A DNA stretch of 64,000 nucleotides from contig OY294068.1 in the NCBI GenBank assembly GCA_958510875.1, positions 29,678,297 to 29,742,296 on the forward strand, read 5' to 3'. Made by a program: the position numbers and the translations under genes. Shown piece by piece: positions 10,726 through 20,584 of this stretch; the stretch's first letter is position 1, and every line of letters starts with the position of its first letter. This DNA is from Endomychus coccineus. Its lineage: Eukaryota; Arthropoda; Insecta; Coleoptera; Endomychidae. Under the pieces are notes generated by a model. The model did no database searches, was not told the DNA's origin, and was given only the letters and a program-made list of their open reading frames with translations.

Positions 10726-11345
10726 CGGCAAGGTGAAAAGTCCATGAAAAATAAAACACATGGCCCCACAATCAAAAATCCCATGTGACCTTTGTGATGT
10801 ACCATCTTTCACTAGAAGGCAGTAACATTTTCAGACTAATATGTCATTCTGTTCTGTTTTGACATCCATCGAGAGCAAGCAGCCTTGAAGATTTTTGTAT
10901 ACATGGAAAAAAGTGAATTTCGTGTCTTGATTAAACATTATTTCTTGCGTGGAAAAAACATTACATTAACCAAAGCATCGCTTGTTAAACATTATGGGAA
11001 CTTTTCATCATCTATTGGAACGATTCACAAGTGGTTTAGTGGTCGTCCCATAGATTTTACAACGCCAGAAATCGTCGATAAATCCTAGGTATGATATTCG
11101 ACGATCGGCGAGTTAAAGTACATGAGATGGCTGAGGCTATGAGCATCTCAACCAAACGGGTATGGAACATTTTGCATACATTTTTGAATATGAGAAAGCT
11201 TTCTGCCAGATGGGTGCCGCATTTTCTCTCTGTTGACAACAAGCGCAACAGTGTGACAACTTCAAAGGAGTGTTTGAACAGGTCAAAACTGGTATCAAAA
11301 ATCCGGAAATCATGTGAAAAGTAAAATAAACTTCAATAAGGCACA
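10726..11345 (+). mobile_element. Mariner element, internally deleted
   Basis: The 5' end CGGCAAGGTGAAAAGTCCAT follows a TA and matches the terminal repeat of the mariners at 12320 and 18019. The ORF starts MEKSEFRVLIKHYFLRGK and reads IGTIHKWF. It then lacks the segment before GRP, hits a stop at 11086-11088, and continues as IFDDRRVKVHEMAEAMSIST and NMRKLSARWVPHFLSVDNKR. The whole catalytic domain is missing; sequence jumps to a 3'-UTR-like AAAATAAACTTCAA. The right terminal repeat is not seen. Confidence 0.8.
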
Positions 11346-12319
11346 TTTAAAACATGAGTCGCAATAGCTTGAAAATAAATTTGTATTAAAATCATTAATT
11401 AATGCATATAGCAGAAAATGGTTACATTAAAATTTTGTATTGTAGAATTGTAGTTGTGTACCTAAGTCATTTGCTGGTTTCTTGTGCATGGTAGCTTTCT
11501 CATATCTATTAGTTCATCGAGTTGTTCCGGAGTTCCCGAAAAGGGTCATTTTGTAGAAATATCGGACGTTTCGTTTCAATTTCTCAATTTGTGTACTTCA
11601 AAAACTATGTGCATCACATTCAAAAGTGCAGCAATTGGTCAATTATTTTCTTATATTTATAGAAAAAGTAATAATTTCTAAAAGTCTTACTATCCAAATG
11701 AGACGAAAACGATATTTTGAGAAAAAATTGTGTCTAACAATATAAAAATCGAAGTTAAAAATATAACCGGTAGTTGAGCAATTTTAAAGGGTTAGATATT
11801 GTAAAAAGCAAATAATAATTAATGATATCTCCAATACTTCAATAGAAAACAGGCTGAAATCAGGTTTGAGAATAATTTAATAAGCTGATGGATGCTCTCA
11901 TCAGCTGAAGTTGAAATCAAGATTGACAACTAAAAACTGTATGTGTGGTTCTGGAATTGATTTACGGTTGAGGGAGATCTAAAGCGATTCCTCACGTTTG
12001 ACTCAACTATTCCCAAATACAATCACTTTTGTTGTATTGTTGAAGTTGAAGCCAATTATTTTTACACTAATTGTTCATTTTGTGAATGGTGCCAGAAGAG
12101 TTTACGTAGATACTTGAGATCTCGCGATAGAACGAGTCATCAGCGAACTGAAAAACAGATATTTAGAGATAATAGCGGACTTAAGATACAGTCATGAGGA
12201 ACCCCTTGTTTGATTTTCTAAGGCGACGAATAATAAATATCTTTTTTAAGTGTACTGTATTATAAACAAGTAATTTGGTATTATCGAATGAGGCTCAAGC
12301 ATACTCTTCTCACACTATA
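11346..12319. other. Gene-free stretch
   Basis: Nothing recognisable was seen between two mariner copies. Confidence 0.4.
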
Positions 12320-13460
12320 CGCATGGTGAAAAATCTCTGTAAAATAAAACAGATGGCGCCACAATCGTTTTAACACCCATCGAAAGAAAGCAACGTTGAA
12401 GATGTTTGCAAACATGACAAAAAGTGAATTTCGCGTCTTGATGAAACATCTTGCGTGGAAAAAACATTACGCGAACCAAAACATCGCTTTAAACATCATG
12501 GAGACTCCTCACCATCGATTTGAACTATTCACAAGTGGTTTACTGATTTTCGTTGTGATAGTATGACCACAAAGGACACCGAACGTTCTGGTCGTCCATT
12601 TGAAGTCACAACGCCAGAAATCGTGGATAAAATCCATGGTATGAGATTGCTGAGGCTACGGGCATCTCAATCAAACAGGTACGGAACATTTTGCATAAAT
12701 TTTTGAATACGTGAAAGCTATCTGCCAGATGGGTGCCACATTTGCTCTCTGTTGACATCAAGCGCAACCGTGTGACAACATTAAAGGAGTGTTTGGCAAA
12801 GTTCAAGCGCGATAAGGAGGACTTTTTGCGCCGTTTCGAAACCGTGAACGAAAGATGGATCCATCACAGCATACCAGAGACCAAAGAACAGTCGAAACAG
12901 TGAACTGGTTCTGGCGAAGCCGAAAAAGGTCAAAGTGGGTTTATCGGCCAACAAAGTCATGGCGACAGTTTTTTGGGATGCACACGGTATCGTCCATATC
13001 GATTACCTTGAAAAGGGTAAAACGATCACTGGCATATATTAGCTGTTGAATCGATTCAACGAGGGATTGAAGCGAAAGCTGCTACATTTGGCAAAAAAAA
13101 TGCTCTTCCAGGACAACGCACCGGCGCATAGATAGCGGTCGCAATGACAAAATTGCATAAATTGCGCTACGAATTGGTTCGTCATCCACCATATTCTCCA
13201 GATTTGACCCCCTGCGATTTCCAAACTTGAAGAAATGGCTCGGCGTAAATAGATTTGGCTCTAGCTATGAGGACATTGCTGACACAAACGCGTATTTTGT
13301 AGAATTGCCGAAATTGTATAATTTGGAAGAAATCGAAAAATTTTGAAAAACGTTGGATGAAGTGAATCGGGCTAAAAGGAATTATGTTGAGAAATAAAAT
13401 AAGTTTCAACCAAATAAATCATTTCTTGTTTCATTTTTCAGGGACTTCTCTTTGCCCTCG
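12320..13460 (+). mobile_element. Mariner element, near full length, heavily mutated
   Basis: The element is bounded by TA at 12318-12319 and 13461-13462. The right end reads inward CGAGGGCAAAGAGAAGTCCC; the left end is a decayed version, CGCATGGTGAAAAATCTCTG. Mariner transposase is readable in three frames: MTKSEFRVLMK, CQMGATFALC, ETVNERWIHHS, IPETKEQSKQ, then NAPAH, YSPDLTPCDF and SKLEEMARRK. The first catalytic Asp of the usual TVDETW is Asn in TVNERW. Multiple frameshifts and stops make it dead. Confidence 0.85.
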
Positions 13461-13462
13461 TA

Positions 13463-14407
13463 AGATTCCATTTTATTTAACAGTTCCTGATGGAATAGTA
13501 TCAAATGCTTTGAACAGATGGACATTTGATTTTGTTCATCTTTTATGAAATTATTTTTATTCATTCGTTCACATATTCATTCTGAAACATAATCCAAACT
13601 CGGAGTTCACCTGTGAACATTCCCTATAAATGATAAATTCATGTTGAATAGAATTTCTCCAGTTAACTTTATCATGAGTTTGTATAATTGGCGAATTGAC
13701 GTCAAGCTTCAACTATGGTGCAGAGCACGTAGATGCCGAAGAGTTCATCCCGTCTCTTCTCGCTATTTCTTATCAGAACATCGCGTAAATTGGAATTCAT
13801 TCATCGAAGTCGACCAGCTGTAGTTCATCAACTTGATACAAATTTCATTTGGAATAGTTGCCTGGTGGATTGTGCGTGTGACAGTTTGATTCTGGTTTCA
13901 GTGAAATGGTGCATGGTTTAGGTGGATTTTCCATTTTTGAGCATTAATTGAAAAGCGGCCGCGTTTATTTTTAACTCTAGCCAAGCGCTGAAGCGTTTAT
14001 CTGTTTTAGATTCATAATGTGCTTTATATTTTATTTTACATTCACAAAATGCCATTGTGTTTATAGCTCGCCTACAACTAGTATTATATACATTTCTATT
14101 GTTATGTATAAATAGGTTCGTTACAAATACTAATATTACTCATAATCCAAACATTAGGTCTTTCCAAGAGGGAGTAACGTTGAATAAACATTTTCATTGC
14201 GAAAATATGCACCAAATAGTCATTGCTGAAAATGGAATATCATTTGAAGTGACTCAATCTTCAAGAATCAATAAATATTTAAGCAGAACAATTAATCTAC
14301 CCAATGAAGAAGCTGCATAAATTGTTTTTTTGATACAAAATGTATTTAATGTTGAATAAAAGTACCCAAGTTCATTTCTATATGTAATTATTGATATATT
14401 GAATATA
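13463..14407 (+). other. Mostly gene-free; small ORF 14057-14320 of unknown status
   Basis: One 87-codon plus-strand ORF begins with a hydrophobic stretch (LQLVLYTFLLLCINRF) that could act as a signal peptide. It ends about 35 nt before an AATAAA at 14355-14360. No family is recognised and no promoter is evident. It may be a last exon, a relic or chance. The rest of the stretch shows nothing. Confidence 0.25.
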
Positions 14408-15834
14408 CAGGATTCCCCATAATAGACTACCCATTTTAATATTTGAATTAAAATTTGTTTAGTTAACAAAACAAACTTTTTATTTTACTAAATTACAGCT
14501 AACTCTCTGGGATTTATGATAACTTATAAATATTTGGCTAATTTAATTCTAACTTTTAAAAATCACGTCTTCTAAATGACCTCCACCAACCAAGTGGTTC
14601 ATTACACGGCGCAGCAAACCTTCGTCTATTCCTTCAACTTCTTCACGAATTTTGACTTTCAGTTCCTCGATTGTACCTGGACGACTCGCAAACACTTTGG
14701 CTTTTAAATATCCCCACAGGAAAAAATCGGGTGCCGTTAAGTCGGGAGACCTCGAAGGCCAAGGCAAATCTCCGAATCGAGAAATGAGTCGGCCATTAAA
14801 CATTTCTCGCAGGACCCTCATTGAGTTTCTGGTGGTATGAGCTGTTGCCCCATCTTGTTGGAATAGTAAGGCATTGTTCAGTAATCCTCGCCTATTTAAT
14901 TCTGGAATGAGAAATATCTCCAGCATATTAACGTAGCGCTCGGATGTTACAGTTACAGCGCGGTTATTTTCATCCTCAAAAAAATAAGGGCCAATAATAC
15001 CAAAAGATCATACTCCACACCACACAACAACTTTTGGATTATGGAGGTTCTGTGTAAAGATTTCACGAGGATTTTCATTTGACCAGTATCTAAAATTCTG
15101 TTTATTGACCATGCCGTTGCTTCGTCGGTCATTAGGAGACTGTGAATTGCTCCTTGATGTTAATCCAAAAATTCTTGCTTCTTTATCTTGATTGCTAAGG
15201 TGCTGTGCCATTTGGTATTTATAGGGATGAAATTTTAAGTCGCTTTGAAGAATTCGATCTAAGCTTCCCTTCGATATTCCTAGGATAAGGGTTTGTCGAT
15301 TAGCAGACCTTTTAGGACTTCTCGTAAACGCAATTCTAACTCGTTCAATATTTTCTGGTGTACGAACTGTTCTTCGACGTCCAGGCTTCTTCAAATTTTG
15401 TACAGAACCATTTTCACGCCAATGACGAACCCATAACTTAACAGCTTTACGATTTGGCGCGTGACCCCTATTATTGTTATTAAACTGACGCCGGAATGCA
15501 CGCCTAACTTCTTCTATCGAATTGCTTCTTATGTAAGTTTCTACACAAAACACACGTTGTTGGACTGAGTAATCCATGAAAGTTCAAACGGATGTTGAAA
15601 TAATGTCTCAAAGCAAAAAAATTATTGATGAAAACTAAAAAACTTCTTGTAGAAAAATGGCGTTCCACGAAATTATTAATTTAAAATTTATTTGTGACAG
15701 GCGCCTACTTTTTTAATAATTTACTTAAATCCCAAAGACTACAGAAGATAATCCCACAGAGAACAACCTATTTAGTTATCTCGTAGGGAATTTATTAATA
15801 ATATAAAATGGGTAGTTTATTATGGGGAACCCAG
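14408..15834 (-). mobile_element. Tc1/mariner-superfamily element, 1.43 kb
   Basis: TA duplications flank 14408 and 15834. The terminal inverted repeats agree over about 30 nt: left CAGGATTCCCCATAATAGAC, right reading inward CTGGGTTCCCCATAATAAAC, both continuing TACCCATTTTA. The interior is one minus-strand transposase pseudogene. Confidence 0.88.
14549..15577 (-). pseudogene. Transposase pseudogene of the 14.4-15.8 kb element
   Basis: From the start at 15577 the protein reads MDYSVQQRVFCVETYIRS, an HTH region with KAVKLWVRHWRENGS, GRRRT and LKFHPYKYQMAQHLS. Between about 15100 and 15180 the frame slips and returns: the expected TDEA with the first catalytic Asp is visible only in another frame just before NGMVNKQNFRYWSNENPREI. 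A TGA follows VVVWCGV at about 15008. The frame then resumes through YFFEDENN to FQQDGATAHTTRNSMRVL (second Asp) and SRSPDLTAPDFFLWGYLKAK (third Asp), with C-terminus HLEDVIFKS. Apart from these breaks the gene is near complete, so inactivation looks fairly recent. Confidence 0.85.
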
Positions 15835-16111
15835 TATAATGATGGGCGAAAACGCTCTCTAGTAATTATTGACTTCGATAGGGATGTACGTCACCTCACC
15901 ATTCACAGTCATAAGAATTTCAGAAAATATGAAAACTCCAATATTAGCCTTTACCGCACTAGGAATTAACTGTTAGAATAAGCTCATTTTTTTCCTTCAT
16001 ACGTTTTAGTTAATTTCTCTCTCATAACAAATATTTAAGAACTTCCAATTGCGAAGGTGGTATACATGGATTTGATATATTATTTTGCAAAAAAGAAATT
16101 AAAAATAAGTA

Positions 16112-17167
16112 CCGGGATATCAAAAATTATCTTGGTCAAGGGTGGTTGTGGAATCTAAAACGTGTGTCTTACTTTTCGTTTGAAATAATTATGTCACTGT
16201 CACACTGACATCATCAATAACAATAACCTACAAATTTCATACCTATTTATTTTAGTTGTAAAACAATAATGAACTACAAATTATGAAATAACGGTTTTAG
16301 TTAGTTAGTTAAGAAAAACTAAATTACAGTAATTGTTGGAAATGTCTCCCGTTTTGTTCGATGCACACGTTGACGCGCATCCTCATGCTGTGAAAACCTT
16401 TTGCAGCATTTCTGGCGTTATGGTTGCACATTGCTGAACTATTCTTTGTTGAAGTTCTTGCAAATTATTTACCGGAGTTGCGAAAATCTTGTTTTTTAAG
16501 TAAGGAAATATAAAATGCATCTTATATGGATGCATCTTCAAGTCTTTCTTTAAAATCTTCTGACATGTTCCATAAGAAAGTCCAATTTCCTGAGAAAGAC
16601 GTTTCAAAGGTTATGCAGGCTCCTCTTCCATACGTTGACGAACGTCATTGACAACTTCTTCTGTACGAACTCTTGGTCTACCAGCACCTTTTTTATGAGT
16701 CACACAACCAGTTTCGCGAAACGCTTCAACACAATTTGTAAGGCACGCATAAAAATTGTCCGGTAATATTGCCACGTTTGGGAAGTGCTCTCGAAAATTT
16801 CCAATAACTGGCGCACCCGTTCGAAAATAGGCTTCAATCATGAAAATTTTGTGCTGTGTGGTAAGACGCATGATTCAAAAACTGGATTAGAAAATTTCAG
16901 CACAATGACTTAACAGATGCTGATACAACAAAACATATTCAAAAATTTAAAGTAAGACACACGTTTTACATTTCACAACCACCCTTGACCAAGATAATTT
17001 TTAATTTGTAGTTCATTATTGTTTTACAACTGAAATAAATAGGTATGAAATTTGTAGGTTATTGATGATGTCAGTGTGACAGTGACATACTTATTTCAAA
17101 CGTAAAGTAAGACACACATTTTAGATTCCACAGCCACCCTTGACCAAGATAATTTTTGATATCCCGG
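16112..17167 (-). mobile_element. Tc1/mariner-superfamily element with long duplicated ends
   Basis: The left end CCGGGATATCAAAAATTATC follows a TA and recurs inverted at 17167, with near-identity over about 165 nt. Just inside the right copy, at about 16943-17008, lies another end-like block (the complement of GGTCAAGGGTGGTTGTGAAA), so the right end is duplicated. The minus-strand coding part reads MRLTTQHKIFMIEAYFRTGA, a GRPRVRTEE linker and LSQEIGLSYGTCQKILKKDL to LKMHPYKM. It then jumps to FPYLKNKIFATPVNNLQELQ and ITPEMLQKVF, so the whole catalytic core is deleted; a 1-nt loss near 16383 also shifts the last 20 codons. A lone end of this family lies at 49929-50012. Confidence 0.85.
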
Positions 17168-17287
17168 CATAAAGTAAAATTTAATAATTTTCATGTTAAA
17201 ATAACAGCAAATTTTCTAGGTCTAAGATTACGGTAAACAAAGTTCTTGAATAAATATTTAACAAAGAAATGAAAACCGAATTGGTGA

Positions 17288-18283
17288 AGGCATGGGCGGA
17301 TCCATGGGGAGGGCGTGGGAACATGTCCCCCTCCCCCGGGGAACATTTTTTAGGTCATATTTAGTCAAGAACTCCACCAATCTGACACAAATGTGAATAT
17401 AACTGGGCAAGGTGAAAAGTCCCTGAAAAATGGAACAAGAAAAGATTTATTTGATCGAAACGCCGGTGATCGTTTTGCCCTTTTCAAGGTTTATTGGTCA
17501 TTAAACCCCTTTGGCCCTTTCCGGCTTCGATTCGGCAGGACAAGTCCACTGTTTCGACTGTTCGTTGGTCTCTGATGTGTTGAAATGGAACCATATATTT
17601 CGTCCACGGTTACGAAACGGGACCAAACACTCCTTTGAAGTTGTCAAAGTTGTTGCGCTTGTTGTCAACAGATAGATCATACTACCATAACGAAAATAAA
17701 CCACTCGTGAATCGTTTCAATCGATGGTGAAGAGTTCTCATAATGTTTAACAAGCGATGCTTGCTTTGGTTTGCGTAATGTTTTTTTTTCCACGCAATAA
17801 ATAATGTTCAAACAAGAGGCGAAATTCACTTTTTCCCATGTTTACATAAATCTTCAAGGTTGCTTGCTTTCGATGGATGTCAAAAAAGAACTGAATGACA
17901 TATCAGTCGGAAAATTTTAATGCGTTCAAATTAAAGATAGTAAATCATAAATGTCACATGGGATTCTCGATTGTGGCTCCATCTGTTTTATTTTTCACGG
18001 ACTTTTCACCCTGCCCTCGTATTTATTATGCGTGAGACGGCTCAAAATTACAGTAGGTACTGCATTATATTAGATTCGTCAATAAACCATTCGGTCATGT
18101 GATCTAACTCACTGAACACTAGTTATCTAGTGATTTAGTAGCTATACAAGTGATATAGATGTTTAGAATAAATAAATGAACTGAACTTGAATATCTGAAT
18201 TTCTACAACACTAATATAAAAAAAAGAACACCTAAAAAAAGGTAATTGCCCCCCTCCCCTGGACATTTTGTGGATCCGCCATT
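17288..18283. mobile_element. GGATCC-ended MITE (hAT-like), split by a mariner
   Basis: GGGCGGATCCATGGGGAGGG on the left faces the complement of TGGCGGATCCACAAAATGTC and GGGGAGGGGGG on the right (18245-18283). The mariner at 17403-18019 lies inside. The ends resemble those of the 7374-7566 MITE. The target duplication could not be fixed. Confidence 0.5.
17403..18019 (-). mobile_element. Mariner deletion derivative (617 bp)
   Basis: The right end (reading inward CGAGGGCAGGGTGAAAAGTC) abuts TA. The left end reads CTGGGCAAGGTGAAAAGTCC. On the minus strand MGKSEFRLLFEHYLLRGKK is followed by fragments of HEWF, SVDNKRNNF, FVTVDEIYGSIS and LEKGKTITG, separated by deletions and frame changes. Most of the transposase is gone but both ends remain. 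Confidence 0.8.
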
Positions 18284-18289
18284 TGATAA

Positions 18290-20100
18290 AGGTTTAAAAT
18301 ACGAATTTGCATATACGGCAGTGAAAGGTGGCGTTGTAACGTTATAGGTATTATCGTAAATCGTATAAACACAATGAGTAAGGCAGAGATTCCCTTTGCC
18401 TGATCCAAGATTTAGACGTAAGAGTAAACCGCTTGTGTTTGAGGCTGCGTTTTTTTTTATTGTCTTTTATGAAAACTATTAGCTGGAATTTTGAAATTTA
18501 TATGAACTTTTTACAATGTGAGTGATTTAATAAGAGAATCAAAGCTTCCTTATTTAGGTCATTCCCAAGTAAAAAAAAAATGGAAATTAGCTCCATTCCT
18601 CAATACGAGCTTATATCAGCATCAACTCCTGTGTTATACGGCGCCATTATGAATTTGCCAAGTTTTTAATACCAACTGTAAAAATGAAAACTTCCAATGT
18701 TCACAAAATTCCAGCGGGGCCTAATTATAATTTGGATCATCTTTTGGAATAAAGTGCAGAGTAGCATATGTTATGGAACGCTGTTATGTCAGAAATGGTT
18801 GGACGTTTTCGTTAAGCTAGTTATGGACCAGCCTATAGATCCATCGATTTCGAGCATCATAAATATTATTCCTTAAAAGTATCGACGTAAATAATTGATG
18901 TGAAATCTTTTTAATCTAACAATTTAATCTTTTTATCGAGACGATGTGCAGCTTGTACGCGAACATTTTGTCATGTACAAGTCCAGTTTTTAGTAGCCTA
19001 TTGACCGATAGAATCAACGACCTATATTTACCGTAATTGGGGCATCCTGTGTGAAAACCTGCCTTGCTCAACCACTGCAATTTGATTTGTGTGCTCTCCG
19101 TTGAATATTAAAGCAGTCTTACTTCTAGTTATACATAGCCACCGTTCAGAAAGATGTTCAATTTCCATCGCCGTATGAACAAATCGAGAGGCTCCTTTAT
19201 TCTACAGAAGATGAAGCGTATAACTTTAAATCGATATCATTTATTTATATTAAACGTGCTGTGGGATCCGGAGGTTAAAGCACAACCACATTAAAATAAT
19301 AAATATCACTTCACTACTTTAAACACTGCAGTTCCTTCAAATATTGCACATTAACAATAACACCAAATTATTCTTATTGGCCTTATCGACTACTTATACT
19401 AGTTGTTGCTTATTTATTTGTAGCAAGCAAGTGGTTTCTTGAATGTGTTATCATAATGCATATTATTCCTATATACCATTCTTGTATATCACATTCCTTG
19501 GAGGTGCTTGTTGGCACTTTATCCATTACAATACTGTGACGACTAGCATTAGGATATGTTTAAAATAAATTTCTCCATGAGAATCGATATTCTTTGTTTT
19601 GAAGAAAATGTTACTTCTGCACCAGCAGGAACAAAACCTGCTGTACAACCTTCATGAAGTACATGAAGTACAAATTTACGCCACCAACCATCGTTTTCAC
19701 AGAATTAGTGCAAGACTCTTGCCAAGAATTACCGACAGTACCATCTTTGAATATCCATGTTTTGTCAAGAAAGAATGGGGCGAAATAGGCAGTTGCTTCT
19801 GAGGGGATAATAACTGCACCACATGGCGTTTACCACTAAAGCCACGATGTCAGTGTCTCCCTACGGCAGGTACCTGGGGAATTTCGTGGCAAAAACATGA
19901 GGTAGGCTAAATTTTGAACAAGGTCGAGTGTTATTCATCAGATGTTAACTGTAAAGCTTAACATGAGGAGGCAGAAGAGAATTGCTCATGTGGGGGATAA
20001 GTCCATTTCCTTTCTGAAAGGTGTCAGATTCTGCCTTACTATGTATGAGTTCGGGGAGAACAAGTCCAGCTTCATGGTGAAGCTCCATCGCGGAAAGGTC
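18290..20100. other. Gene-free stretch
   Basis: No supported gene. The open frame at 19599-19802 and the GC-richer part at 19800-20100 show no recognisable motif. Confidence 0.4.
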
Positions 20101-20103
20101 GGA

Positions 20104-20560
20104 ATAAGATAAGATAAGTAAGATAAGTTAATTTATTGGTCCGTAAAAAATGTACAAATAACATAAAATTTAAGTGCAAAATTATGGGACAAGTCATAGT
20201 TAGGGAGATGTATCATAATAAAACTTAATGTAAGACACAACTACAAAAACAAAGAATATAATAATTAATACAACATATATAATAAAAATATAGATATAGA
20301 ACAACATAAATACAGACATTTACATATTGTAAAATTCTTCCATTGTATAAAACCTTTGCTTATTAGAAACATTTTTAATTCCTTACGAAATTTTGATAAC
20401 GTGTATGTTTCAAAATATTGATGCCTACTCACAACACTAAAGCATTGATTAACTTATTATAATGACTAAAGCATTTATCATGTAACGCAAAACGTTGTCA
20501 GATTATATAAGACTGTTCAAGATTGCCTTACAACAGTAAAATTTCAGTCCTAAGTTTCCG
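20104..20560 (-). mobile_element. LINE 3' end with (TCTTA)n tail
   Basis: Minus-strand coding remnants YFETYTLSKFRKELKMFLIS have the pattern seen at the extreme C-terminus of many LINE reverse transcriptases. They are followed by an AT-rich 3' region, AATAAA (in CCAATAAATTAAC) and a short TTATC/TCTTA microsatellite at 20104-20130. This is a 5'-truncated copy. Confidence 0.6.
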
Positions 20561-20584
20561 ACAAATCAGACTAGTTTTACATTT

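Noticed and set aside
19599..19802. Possible piggyBac-type Cys-rich C-terminus (CYFCTSRNKTCCTTF in an alternative frame)
   Set aside because: Cysteine spacing does not fit the family pattern well and no transposase core lies upstream.
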